From NCBI GenBank assembly GCA_963585895.1, contig OY757904.1, positions 159,684,396 to 159,748,395 of the forward strand: a DNA stretch of 64,000 bases. Reading direction: 5' to 3'. The stretch comes from Sepioteuthis lessoniana (taxonomy: Eukaryota > Mollusca > Cephalopoda > Myopsida > Loliginidae). Below the pieces are notes generated by a model. It was not told where the DNA came from, did no database searches, and worked only from the letters and a program-made list of their open reading frames with translations. Of the stretch, positions 45,980-57,901 are shown in pieces (the stretch's first letter is position 1; each line of letters opens with the position of its first letter). Made by a program: the position numbers and the translations under genes.

Positions 45980-46315
45980 GTTAACATAATAGTCCCCTTG
46001 GCATTCGATGTCTGTTGCTCATTGAAATGTATCTTTTGATCTGATGTGAAACTGCGTGGTCATATTTCATTTAATCTCCTCCTCATTCTCAAATCTCACT
46101 ATTAACCTGTCGGCGAGGATTAGAATATGTCGATTGCAGCTCCTGCAGAAGGCTAAGACCTCTCTAAAAAGGGATGTCCAAGTAAATGGTACTAAACTGA
46201 ATCTTATGGTGAAGCTCCAGTCCTGGAGATCTAGGGAATATCCCTTCATAGCCATTACAACCAGATTCATTATGACTCGAAGGGGAAGTACCTGATAGGG
46301 TCGTATCTATGGCTT
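45980..46315 (+). mobile_element. Family-D core, forward, diverged
   Basis: GATTGCAGCTCCTGCAGAAG, GATGTCCAAGTAAATGGTAC, CTTATGGTGAAGCTCCAGTC and TCCCTTCATAGCCATTACAA follow the D core order seen at 35236-35440. Confidence 0.7.
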
Positions 46316-47584
46316 AAATAGATTTGTTTAAAAAGTAATCGTAATCGATAAAACTGTGTGAAAAAAACTCTCAAGAAATTAATACACAAAAATGTAAATC
46401 TGAAAATACAATGAACGCGATTCCCTAACTCCTAGGCATAAAATAACCCTTGATGGGTTTTCGTACTCTTAAAATCAATCAAATCTTACCAGTGAGATGA
46501 AATTTCAGTTTAGGAAACAAGAAAAAATTAACTCTGAACTAGTTCTGAAGATAATGAAATGTGTTACACTTGCATAATTTTGTTTTTTGCATTGCCCTGT
46601 TTTCTAAACTCTCTCTTATGTCGTGAAAGGGAACTTAGGCAAGTGATTGAGGTAGATCTATCTAGCTAATGTTTTATCCTTATTTTCAGATATGATCAGT
46701 TAGCATATTGGTTTGCACCGGTCATAAACGCGGAGAAGATTGCACAACAGACTGTCTCACATTGAAGACATTCCTTGAGTTCGAACACTTCAAGGTCTTC
46801 TACATAGCTTTCTTTTAATCGATAAACACCTACTTCTGAATTTTGAAACCCACAGCAGTATTAGTTTCCTATCTAGAACAGCATCATTCGGACGTAATTC
46901 GGAAATGAACACAAAAAGCTATCTCGATAGCAATTACATATTTATCAGTTTTAAAAACATTTTAACTGCAAACGCACTGTGTGCACTGGTCCAACACATT
47001 TTATGATTAAGAAGAAAAAATGGTAAGATATCAAGTAAACTGAGTTACCATTACCACTTAAGTTTCCTTGATCAACACAATTGTGGGAAGTATTTCAATC
47101 AGATCCAGAATAAGTTGATAAATTTTGAGCATGCTTTCATTTAGAGTTTTTAGATTTGTTTCTTTATATTTCATCACGTTTTGTATGATATATACATTTT
47201 AAAAAGAAGTACAGAAATATTCAAAAGATAAATTATGTTGCTAGATGGCTAAAGCAGAAAATGACGACATGGCTGATTTAAAAACGATTTAAAAAATATT
47301 TCAGCGGGTACAATAGGGAATAAAGTTTGCTGCCTGATTTTTAGAACATGACTAGAAATAAAGAGTTTATTTTTGCCTTTAATCTTCAAGATATGACAAG
47401 TAGATTTGACCTAGAATTGTCATAGGTGGTTACTTAGCTGAGATTAACCATACGCAAGGCCAGTATGTGAGGAGCACTTAGAGAGGACTATACTCATAAC
47501 AGAAAGGTCTAGCTGGATATTTTACTCAAAGAAGATAATCCATATTCGTATTGATCAAAAAAGGTTGGACGAGAAAAGCCAATC
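46316..47584. other. Unassigned DNA
   Basis: No coding signal, RNA or repeat family that I can support. Confidence 0.6.
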
Positions 47585-48135
47585 AGAGAGAATAAATGAA
47601 AAAACATTGAATAACAAAGTCACCAGGGAATAATATGGTCAGCGAATGAGAAAAAGATATATAGAATTGAAAGAATGTAATGAATGAACGAAATAAAAAG
47701 TAAAAATAAAGGAGAAAGGAATGAAAATGAATGAATAAAAAAAGATGAAAGAGAATTTAGAATAATATATGGAATACGATAAGGTGATAGACATAAAAGA
47801 AAGAAAAATAAAAACGAAAAAGAAAACAAAGAATGAACGAACGAAAAACGGGAGAATAAATAAAAAAAGGAAAGAAAAATCCCGAAGGAAGTAAAATCTG
47901 ATGGATGAAGAGAGGAAATAAGGAAATAGGGATAGAAGAATGTGAAGAACTAAAGAAGTATGGAAGGAATGAAGGATAAAAACATGAAAGGAAAAATAAA
48001 GTGAAGATTTGATTGAAAGAAGGATGGATAGAGGGAAGAAAAAATAAACAGAGGGAAGGAAGTATGAACGAAACAAACAGAGAAAATGAGAAAAAATATA
48101 TGTTTAAATGGGAAGAAAGAAAGAAGAAAGGAAGA
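47585..48135. repeat. Purine-rich low-complexity tract
   Basis: Diverged GAAA/GAAT/GGAAGGA units with almost no pyrimidine clusters on the plus strand. Long minus-strand open frames (up to 145 codons of F, S, L and I) are a by-product of the lack of T on the plus strand and not genes. Confidence 0.85.
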
Positions 48136-48139
48136 GTAC

Positions 48140-48900
48140 CATAACCGCACAAACAGACGTTGTATTGTTACACACCAAATGTACAGTTGTACCACCTCGT
48201 GCTCGAACGGGTTGATACGTGTATCGCTACGTCTTAAGTAGTAGTTGGACCCTGTAGTAAACTCGCCGTGGGAAAAGGGAAAAGTTGACGAACACACAAA
48301 ACTCTGTCTTAGTTCACTAACACAAAAGCTTATTCGCTACTACACTTTTTAAGTAGCCGTCGGGAGAAAGGAAGAGAGTATGAAGGCTGAGTCGCCCGCA
48401 TTAGCTGGGCAGAGAGAAACATGCCAGGAGGAGAGGAAGAGCGGGCAGACACAGGCCTTCAATTTTCTTCCTGTTTTTTGTTGCAGTTCTAGCGTGCTTG
48501 TCGCTGGTTTCGTCTTTGCAGATTCGTGTTTGGTGTGAGACCCGTTTCGGATCTCACTCCAAAATGGGGCTGTGATGTTCGTCTGTCTTTACATTTTCGT
48601 GGCTGATGTTCAACTGTCGTGTTTACCTCTTCGCGTCCGGGTGCTAGCTCACTTTCAAACCCGGGCCGTCCGCTTTCTTCCATCTGTTGTTGGAACGAGG
48701 ACCGTATCCGTTTCCGGTAGTTCTATACCAGTGCAGAACATTTGAGGCCTCCGTTTTTTTTCCCAATTTTTAATCACCGTAGTCATTCACCCGTGACTGG
48801 CTGACCTGCAACGAGTACTTAAGCCTGAGTCACACAGAGGTCAGCCAGCTGTTCCCGAAGACTCTATCTGCATTTTCTTCTTGTCTTTTCTTCTCTCTAT
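48140..48900. other. GC-richer block with a 64-codon minus-strand frame
   Basis: Base composition and CpG content rise sharply between two purine-rich tracts. The minus strand is open at 48489-48683 starting MEESGRPGFESELAPG; it is basic and hydrophilic, and I recognise no domain. It may be part of an LTR element (leader or gag start) but no LTR pair or primer binding site is proven. Confidence 0.45.
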
Positions 48901-49039
48901 CCTTCCCCAGATATCAGCCTCTTGTTCTCTTTAAAACGTGGACCTTCCATATCACATTACTGAAAAAAGGGAGAATTAAGAAATAGAAAGGAAAGAAAGA
49001 ATGATGTGTGGACGAATAGGAGGAAGAGGGGAATAAAGG

Positions 49040-49765
49040 AAGCAAGGTTTGGTTGTGTTTTATGGCATATAAACTCTTGTGGATTATTTAATGCCAAATT
49101 CTGTTTCTACATGCATATATGTGTGTTTATGTATGTGTGTGTATGTATTATTTTATAAATGAATAACATTATTTTAAAACGAGCCAGAGCGTATTTGATT
49201 TTACACTTTTGAATGATTTTAAGTATTGCTATCTAACACTAATAGTTTGCCCAGTCAACTCGGGCTGAATAATACACCGACTGCTCCTCTGCAGAGGGGT
49301 GAGACCACCAACAGTTTCCTGAGTATGACACTAAACAATCTGATGGTGAGGTTCCAGTGAGGCAGGAACTTTAGGGAATTCGGAGCACTCCTTCATTGCC
49401 ATCTATGGGTCAAATAGAACTAAACTGTGTACCTATATCAAACTGAATTGCTTGCAATAGAAGTGTTTTTGCGTGAAAACTGCGAACTTATGGTAAACTG
49501 AATTGTTCAAAATAGAACTGTTTTGACATTTAACTGTGTGTAAACAAAAATTATACTTATATTAAACTAAATTGTTTGAAATAGAACCGTTTGAATAAAC
49601 TGAATTGTTTGAAATAGAAATGTTTTTGACAATTAAACTGTGTACTTGTGCCAAACTGAATTGTGTGAAATAGAACTGTTTATTGTATAAATGAATTTGG
49701 CATAAAATAACCTATAATGGTTGCTATGCCATAAAACCCAAACAAACAAACAATAATACTAATAG
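49040..49765. mobile_element. Family-D element with inverted hairpin ends
   Basis: Left end TTTTATGGCATATAAACTCT through ATTTAATGCCAAATTCTG (49053-49101) is the reverse complement, with mismatches, of the right end GAATTTGGCATAAAATAACC through GGTTGCTATGCCATAAAACC (49689-49738). Between them lie a forward D core (49266-49400, CACCGACTGCTCCTCTGCAG) and about five 54-bp minisatellite units (49410-49690). The right end finishes with AAACAAACAAACAAT. No coding capacity. A non-autonomous element with terminal inverted repeats or two SINE 3' modules flanking a D core both fit. Confidence 0.68.
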
Positions 49766-49984
49766 TACGATTTGCCCGTAGTCAAATAGTTTCGAGTTGT
49801 GTTATGTATTATTTGCACATAGTTAAATGGCTTCAAGTTTTGCTATTCATTGTAGGCAAATAGTTAAATAGTTTTAAGTATTGCTATTCCTCATTGATAA
49901 TTCAAGTCAACATTATTCATTCGTTTGCATACTGTGAAATGGTTTCAAGTACAGTAAAATATTTAATAGTTTTATTTGATCCAT
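49766..49984. repeat. About 50-bp imperfect tandem repeat
   Basis: ATTTGCACATAGTTAAATGG and TTCAAGTTTTGCTATTC recur four to five times; a related unit is at 54040-54110. Confidence 0.65.
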
Positions 49985-50165
49985 TGATAGGACACTAAGA
50001 GCTACGACCACTCTCGGTCAAAGTGGACCTCGGAGTAATAGCAATAAAGAGGTATTTCATATTTGCCAAATCTCCGGAACTGGACTCACACCACATCCAG
50101 GAGATTCGTTGAGGGGTGGCCTTATCTGTCTGCTGAGGTTCAGTGAGTGTATTTTACAGTCCCAG
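49985..50165 (-). mobile_element. Family-D core, reverse
   Basis: AAAGTGGACCTCGGAGTAAT, AGCAATAAAGAGGTATTTCA, CTCCGGAACTGGACTCACAC and GTCTGCTGAGGTTCAGTG are the reverse-complement counterparts of the forward core. Confidence 0.75.
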
Positions 50166-50540
50166 TTAAATGGGAGATGAAATCAAGGGAATATGAATGA
50201 AAGGAAAGAAGGAAAGCATGGAAGGAACAAAAGAAAAAAAAACAATGTATGAATTGATGGAAGAAGGAAAGAAATATTGAGAGGGAAAAGGAAGTAAAGA
50301 TAGAAAGAAAAAAGAAAGATGAATGAAAGGAGAAACTATGGTTGGTTGAAACAAAGAAAGGAAGAATGGATGAAAAAGGAGGGAGAAGAATGGAAGTAAA
50401 AAAACAAAAAACGATGAATTAAAGGAAGGAAAGAAGGAAGGAAGAATAGTTGCAAGAAAGAAAGGATGAAGAGAACGATGACTGGTGAGATGAAAAGGAG
50501 AAAGAAAAGATGTATGGAAGAAAAACAGGAAAGAATGAAG
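50166..50540. repeat. Purine-rich low-complexity tract
   Basis: Same GAAA/GGAAGGAAT composition as 47585-48135. Confidence 0.85.
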
Positions 50541-50544
50541 GAGT

Positions 50545-50790
50545 GATTGGTTTGGTTTCTTTGTTTAATGGCATATTAACCTTTGTAGGTTATTTAATGC
50601 TAAAGCCATTCTCCTAGAAGAACAATAGTGGTACTATTTAACCCATAGCTGGGAGGATTAGGGGGTTCATACCCTAAGGGTATTTGCCCGAAAGTGAACG
50701 TAATAGCGCGACTGGAGTACGAACTCGCTTACTACAATTCCGCAGTCCATCGCTTTAACCATTACACAACGAAGACACCTCTACGAAGGA
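50545..50790 (-). mobile_element. SINE-E with tRNA-like head and 3' hairpin
   Basis: On the minus strand the head reads GTGTCTTCGTTGTGTAATGG (box A region) and GCGAGTTCGTACTCCAGTCG (box B region), then the body AATACCCTTAGGGTATGAAC (a 16-base near-palindrome) and CAGCTATGGGTTAAATAGTA, and ends with the hairpin module ATTAAATAACCTACAAAGGT with an AAACCAAACCAATC tail. This copy links the tRNA head to the 3' hairpin module. Confidence 0.78.
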
Positions 50791-50799
50791 GTGAGAGAA

Positions 50800-51330
50800 G
50801 AAAGAAAAGATGTATGGATGAAAGAAACAATAAACAGAATGAAAATGCGTTGAATGTCTGAATGTTAAGAAAGAAAGAAGGATTGTTGAAAGGAAGAAAG
50901 ATGGATGAATAGGTATAACAAAAGCTGGATAAAATGAAGGAAGATAGGAAAATTGAATGGATAGACGGAATAAAAAAATGGAGGAATGAAACAAAGAATC
51001 AATCAGTGAAGAAATAAGACGAATCCTGATAAAGAGAAATAAAAAAAAAAAGATGAAATAACATTTAGCACAGATAAATACGCGGGGAAATGCACGAAAA
51101 TAATTAGCAGTGTGGACATAAGAAATATGAAACGAAATTCAGAATGTTTAAGAAATGAACAAAGCATAAACGAATGATTCAAAGAAAATATAAATGAATT
51201 CATTTGAATTAAAGATGGAATCAATGAAGGATGGAAGAAAGAATTTTACATTGAAGAATGTAAACTAAAGAAATAATGAAATATAAAAAAAAAAGAAAAA
51301 CGTCCCAACCCTGACGAACCAGTGGATGAA
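50800..51330. repeat. Purine-rich low-complexity tract
   Basis: Diverged GAAAG/GGAT(G)AA units; continues the composition seen before the SINE. Confidence 0.8.
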
Positions 51331-51539
51331 GGACAAAATAATAAGCGAGTAGAGAATTTAATACGTCAGAGACACCGTGAATTAATTATGGAATAATTAT
51401 GTCCTGAGACGCAGCAATCAACTTAAGAGCAAATATCTATCAATGAAGATTCTAAAAGGAAAATAGATAAAAATATTTCAATGATATGAATAAAGAAATG
51501 AAAACGTCAAGAAAAGATTAAATTGTACAGATAAATCAC

Positions 51540-51905
51540 GAATAAATGATTGAAAGAATAGAAAGAGCGAATGAATGAATTTATGATTGAAATGAAGAAC
51601 AAATAAATAAAGAAGAGGATTGAGAATGGTAAAAAGAAATAAATAAACGGACACTGAAATTTATGGAAGAATGAATAAAATGTGGATGGACAAAAGGTAA
51701 GAATAATCCTAGAGTGACCAGTTGAACAAATGAACGAAACAAAACTGAGAAAATAAAGAAGTGAAAGAAAAAACGAAGAAAAGAATTCAAGAAGAATGAA
51801 TAAAAAGGATAAAATAAAAGAGAGACTAACGAATGAATGAATGAATGAATGAAAAAAAAAAACGAACTAGATTAATTCATAAGAAATAATCGAAGAAAAA
51901 AAAAG
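51540..51905. repeat. (GAAT)n/(GAAA)n purine-rich tract
   Basis: GAATGAATGAATGAATGAAT at 51832-51852 is the purest portion, showing the ancestral tetranucleotide. Confidence 0.85.
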
Positions 51906-52379
51906 ATTTAAACATCACATATGGATGTAGAAAATATCAGATTTCATACTTTTATTTTACAAAACGTATTTTTCTTAACTTAAAAAAAGGTATGGATCCC
52001 AATAAACATAAAAAGTAGATTTGAACAATTACACTTCAAATCAGAACTTCTCAAATATTTTACCTGATGCTGCACTTGTAATCAAATTCCATTTACCACC
52101 AAATAAATTAATTGAGAAATCAAACTACAAAATATAACTAATCTACCAGTTTATGATACAATTTCCATAAAAAAGAACCAGCAAACAAGAAATGCAAATG
52201 CATCTTTATTTTTTGATTGATTTTCTAATGGGAAGGATGGGTTGGGCAGGCATTGAGATGATCGCGAATATTTGGTTGCAGGTTTGTATGTTTGAGTCAC
52301 AAGTTACCACTGTTATATAACATATGCCATGGAATTTCGGTTCGTTCCAAGTGAACCCGTGTGCTTGGTAAGCTGTCAC
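51906..52379. other. AT-rich DNA, nothing recognised
   Basis: No gene or repeat family recognised. Confidence 0.6.
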
Positions 52380-52740
52380 ATTTCGATTAGAAAACAGGAC
52401 AGCACGATCAGGGCACTCAAGTCGAACAGGTGTGTAACCGGAAAGAGATCACGTGATCAGAACCACGCAGTGAGATTTAGACAGAGTACAGGGAATCGCA
52501 GTTGAGCGAGGGACACGCAACCGACCAGAGGCATCTCTGATGAGCTTGCAAGTGGGTGCAAGCATTGGCACCTCCTAACTCCTGGAAGAAGATATGGGAA
52601 AAAGTCTCTCCACTCATCTCTCACACACCACAGAAACACCAACCCTTCCGAGAATAAAGTGAGAGAGATACATATTTTTTTTTATAAAGAAGTGTGTTTC
52701 ATTCGTTCATTGAAGTTCGTCAATTATGTTGGATTAGGTT
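52380..52740. other. GC-richer block, possible LTR-like sequence
   Basis: The segment is GC-richer than its surroundings and ends GAGAATAAAGTGAGAGAGAT, ACATATTTTTTTTTATAAAG, AAGTGTGTTTCATTCG, which parallels GAGAAATAAAATGGGAGTTG, TATATTTATAAAGAAAGTGT on the minus strand of the insert at 31157-31675. The AATAAA and the composition fit an LTR. A 7-bp stem preceded by CTGATGAG lies at 52537-52563. A minus-strand open frame at 52457-52642 (61 codons) has no known domain. Confidence 0.45.
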
Positions 52741-53045
52741 TCCGCTCTTGTATATGTATTACGGTTATACAACAAACACGTTCTATGTTTAAAGTGTATC
52801 TCTATTTGCTTTATAAATAATACTCATCGCTAAAGTTTGGTTCCATGATATAAGAATTAGGAAAAAAGCAAATAAAATGGACTCAACTGTTGCAAAAAGC
52901 TAAGGATGTTTTGATAGTTTTTATATTCATCCAGTAAGATCCAATTCCTTTAAATGTGTACGTAAACTTCGCTTCAGGATCAAAAGTCATTTTAGTAAAT
53001 TCTTCATTAAGATCAAAAGTCAAAACCCATTGGACAAGTCGCGCC

Positions 53046-53146
53046 AGGTGGATAAAAACAAAATATAGCAAAAAAAAAAAATTAAAACAAACGAAAGAAA
53101 AGAACAAACAAAAAACAAAAAACCAAAAAAAAAAAAAAAAAAAGAA
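53046..53146. repeat. A-rich tract
   Basis: A runs separated by single C or G, ending in about 20 consecutive A (53126-53143). Confidence 0.85.
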
Positions 53147-53244
53147 GGTATTAAATGGAAGAAATCAATATATTTTCGAAAAAAATGTACACATGTTTAA
53201 CATGTCCCAAAACAGAAAAGATTATTAAATAAAACTGCCTTCAT

Positions 53245-53650
53245 CATAATAAATGGCCTTATGCGACTTTGGAAGCAACTGCATGTTTGCATCAAGGGAT
53301 TCTTGTTGCCTATCACGTACACAATATCGTGTGAGTGCTGATTAGATTCTCTTACAGGGAAACCATAGACTTAGACGTCCATATCAAGAAGACTATGCTT
53401 GAGGGTGACATGGTTGTAATTACTCTTAGCTAGACACTTCGAGAACTTGTGGGCCATGTGAGATGAAGCAGAATGTTACAGGAGCTCATACAACCTTCCC
53501 TGAGCCATCTACACGATTCAGGGCTTGAACCCTATGGTCAGTACCTCGATGTAGACAGTGGTATTGACTCTGAGACCCTGCAGGAAAAATTGGGATGACA
53601 TGACATAGTCCTCATTGCTCACAATCCGCTGGACCCTCATAAACTATGCT
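53245..53650 (-). pseudogene. Mariner-family transposase relic
   Basis: Mariner transposases cut and paste DNA transposons using a DDD/DDE triad. Minus-strand reading gives VSNEDYVMSSQFFLQGLRVN (about 53630-53570, counterpart of the GHVMPPHFFPQGLRVN block), TTVYIEVL, GFKP.IV, AQGRLYELL.HSAS, where the family has QQDSAP so the catalytic Asp is lost, SHMAHKFSKCLAKSNYNHVT, a decayed WPP.SPDLNP block, and VYGFPVRESNQHSHD near 53350-53330. At least three stops. Terminal inverted repeats were not found. Only the C-terminal half is present. Confidence 0.83.
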
Positions 53651-54029
53651 GTGCATTCCTGGGGGTATATATATGAAGTGGTTAGTGTACAGTCATTTCT
53701 CGTTGCTCCAATTCTTCTGATAGAGGTGGTCGGCAGATCAAGCCACGAGCATGGCGTCTTCTTTAATTTCCTGTATCAAATTGAAAACTGTCTTATTAGT
53801 GCGATCAGTACATCTAAAAATGCGAATGCTAAAATTTCGCAAATGCTGCCTAGCAATCTGACTCATAAGAATTGTGTTCTCAAATACCTGGCACACGAAA
53901 AAAAATACATGTATACACTTGATAGTACGTACATTATGTTTAATCATTTATTAGACTTGAAACCATTGATGTTGAATAGAATTACAAGAGTCAAGTGGTA
54001 ATACTTAAAACTATTTAACGGTGTACAAA
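53651..54029. other. Unassigned DNA with a 128-codon plus-strand open stretch
   Basis: 53615-54001 is open on the plus strand, but its first part overlaps the mariner relic in antisense and the rest (HLLDLKPLMLNRITR) has no recognised motif. I do not call it a gene. Confidence 0.5.
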
Positions 54030-54370
54030 TGAAAATAATAGTTTTATTTGCACATAGTTGAATTGTTTCAATTATTGTTATTTTTCGACACTAGTAATCC
54101 TATTTAACATAAATGGTTTCAAGTCCAGTAAATGATTCAGCAGTTCTACTTGGGACCTAAACAGGTACTATCACTCCCTTCAAAGTGTACCTGGGAGTAA
54201 TGACAATAAAAGGGGACTCTACATTCCTCAAAACTACAGGACTGGAGCCTCACCATCATATGCAGTTTAGTGTCCTATCCAGGACACTTGTTGGTGGGAT
54301 CTTACTCCTTTGCCGAGATTCAATTGGCGTATTCAACAGCCCTAGCCGATTGGGCTGAAAGAATATTATG
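54030..54370 (-). mobile_element. Family-D core, reverse, with minisatellite units
   Basis: ATTTGCACATAGTTGAATTG units at 54050, then GTGTACCTGGGAGTAATGAC, AATAAAAGGGGACTCTACAT, TTAGTGTCCTATCCAGGACA and CTTTGCCGAGATTCAATTGG in reverse D order. Confidence 0.75.
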
Positions 54371-54499
54371 TATAATCTATGAATATAATGTTAATTTAAT
54401 CTTATCAAATAACATGTACACAATTGTAAATCTGGTATTGGCTTAAGAATTTTCCTTTTTCTCAGCTGATTGCTTTAACAAAGTTAAAGAACCCGGTCT

Positions 54500-54620
54500 G
54501 CTTTACTAATCACCTATAGATAGGGGGAGAACATATGGATGCATGCTTTTCTTAAGGAGATTAGTGCCAAGTGAAACACAAACTGCTTTGTCCAGGATTT
54601 GAACTCGAGTCATCAATTTA
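54500..54620 (-). mobile_element. SINE-E head fragment
   Basis: AGTGAAACACAAACTGCTTT and GTCCAGGATTTGAACTCGAG match the box-B side of the SINE-E at 5990-6070 (GTCCAGTATTTGAACTCGGG). Confidence 0.65.
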
Positions 54621-54837
54621 AAAAAATCAAGAATGTAAAATGTTTTGTACATTTTAAAAAAGTTAATGGACTGAGAACATTATTTAAATTTTTTAAAAAT
54701 TAAAAAACTAATTGGAAATTTAAAGTTCTTTTAAAATTTAATATTTTTCTTTACATAAATAACGTATCTAAAGTTTCAATTGCTATGAAAAAGTCAATGA
54801 TATTTTTAAGAAGCTTTATATCAAATAAAAAAAAAAA

Positions 54838-55210
54838 ACATTGATTGATTGATCTTAATAGCGTGTCAACCTACCTTGGGCTATTTTATGCCTTGAGGTT
54901 AAAAAATAGTGTTCATAGTGCGTTTATATTAATATTTATGGTAGTTGTTTTTTAAGAGGTTTGTTTTGCGTACGGTCTTATAGAATATGACTAATTTTTA
55001 TATTGACCCACACATGGATCCCTAATATGTATAACCATTTCAGATCCGAGTGATCCTGAGAGTAATGGTAATGAAGGGGTACTCCATATTTCGTAGATCT
55101 CCAAAACTAAAGCCGCACTATCAGATTCAGTTTACCCAGGATGCCCAAATTTTTGTAGGGAATCTTTCCCGTCCGCATGGAATAAAAACAGCGTATTTTA
55201 AGTCTCACCT
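54838..55210 (-). mobile_element. Family-D repeat, reverse
   Basis: Opens TTGATTGATTGATCTTAATA with the hairpin module GTGTCAACCTACCTTGGGCT, ATTTTATGCC, then the reverse core GATCCTGAGAGTAATGGTAA, TGAAGGGGTACTCCATATTT and ACTATCAGATTCAGTTTACC (55025-55165). Same order as 34490-34845. Confidence 0.72.
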
Positions 55211-56438
<1,228 letters not shown>

Positions 56439-57607
56439 ACTTTAAATTCGTTTTAAGCTCGTCAATTATTATTGGTGAAGTTGTTACCTTCATATTTCAC
56501 AATGTTTTTTTAAAGTTCTTTCTTTTAACTTTAATGCAAGAATAACAACATTTTCTGGAAAAAAAAATGACCAAATAATCTTCTACGGTTTCCTGCACAA
56601 ACTAATCAAACTGAAGCAATGAATATAGCCTTTCAGAAGAGCGTTATGCAAGCTGATAATGACTGTGCAATACTGCAGGGTGGATTTTGTTGGAGTTCTT
56701 AAGGACCCCTAGTGAAACTGAATTCCGTCCTGACTGGCGTGACATGCACAGATCTTCTTGTAAACCAATTGAACCTCTTTATGTTCACCTTGTTTCGTGG
56801 TTGATGAGGATTTTTCTTATTTTCCATTCTGCAGGAGTTGCACAAACTGATTCACAGAATACTCGTTTGACTTCAAGATACTCGACTGGTCTTCAGATTC
56901 AATAGATTAAAACTCCATTTAACTTTTGTAGGATAAGTTGCAAACATCATTAAATACCCTTCTACCACACCTAAGAAACATAACTAAGTTATGGACATAT
57001 CCTGAATGTAGATGGATAAATATACCCACCAGGTTCAATACCATTTTGCATAGTCGCCATTGTTCAAATAAAGGAAGGAGATACGCGTTATCAGTTAACT
57101 ATCTAATTTTATGCTTTTCTTCTTTGTGTTATCTTCATGGTCCTTGATTTTGTTAGTTCAATGAAGTACGTATGAATCTACTATAATCTACTATTATCTT
57201 TAATCAAAATGGTTATAACCATTAAATAAAACATTTCTCAATAAATCGATCTCTTCAGGTTTATTTCAAATGAATTCTAACAGTTAATAGTTTAAGGATC
57301 AAAAACATGTATATACATTGAATAAGTTTTAATGTGAAACTTCTCAGTGAGTTCATTATGTTATGTTCATTTGTAACATTGGATAAAATTGATACAGTTT
57401 TGCATCAATATCTTTGCAGGAATGAATAGAACAAAGCCAAAGTGAATGTTAGATTTCATTGTTATCCTTCTCTTCAATTGATTTGTCACCAAGGCTAGGG
57501 AGACCAAGCTACGCCACCGTTTTACATATAGATGGAATGGAAAAGAGATGGCTTCAAGCCTTTCATTCGATTGTACAAGTTGGCTGAAAATCGTTACCTT
57601 CAGACAG
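56439..57607. other. Unassigned DNA
   Basis: Short open stretches (56687-56905, 56938-57147 plus) without recognisable motifs or biased composition. Confidence 0.55.
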
Positions 57608-57649
<42 letters not shown>

Positions 57650-57650
57650 T
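57608..57650. repeat. (TTA)n at LINE-A 3' boundary
   Basis: Fourteen TTA repeats end directly in TTACTCCTTTAGAGTTTTTC, the LINE-A 3' terminus read on the plus strand. Confidence 0.93.
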
Positions 57651-57901
57651 ACTCCTTTAGAGTTTTTCACATCAGCGCCAGCTGATGGTCTTCCACTCGA
57701 GTTCGAGTGACAGCAAGTCTTCTCAAGTCTCCAGGACTCTTCTCAGTATTCTAGCAAGGTCGAAGTACTTATCCTTTTTTTCACATTCTTTAAATTTTAT
57801 TCTGTGGTCAGCCGGGACAGCAAAGTCGACAATTTTGCAATTTCTCTGTTTTTGTTGATTATTATAAGGTCTGGTCTTCTGGCCGAGATTAGGTGATCCT
57901 T
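57651..57901 (-). pseudogene. LINE-A 3' end, right cluster copy 1
   Basis: Carries the 3' dyad CATCAGCGCCAGCTGATG, the GDLRRLAVT-type end (GACAGCAAGTCTTCTC...), then an internal deletion: after ATTCTAGC it jumps to AAGGTCGAAGTACTTATCC, omitting the ALLRSA to IPIVIGALG part. It stops at GATTAGGTGATCC, followed at once by (TTA)n. Confidence 0.85.

Noticed and set aside
47620..48297. Minus-strand frames of 115-145 codons rich in F, S, L and I
   Set aside because: They result from the purine-only plus strand; composition is uniform and there is no domain or conserved motif.
53615..54001. 128-codon plus-strand frame as a host gene
   Set aside because: Partly antisense to the mariner relic and with no recognisable motif.
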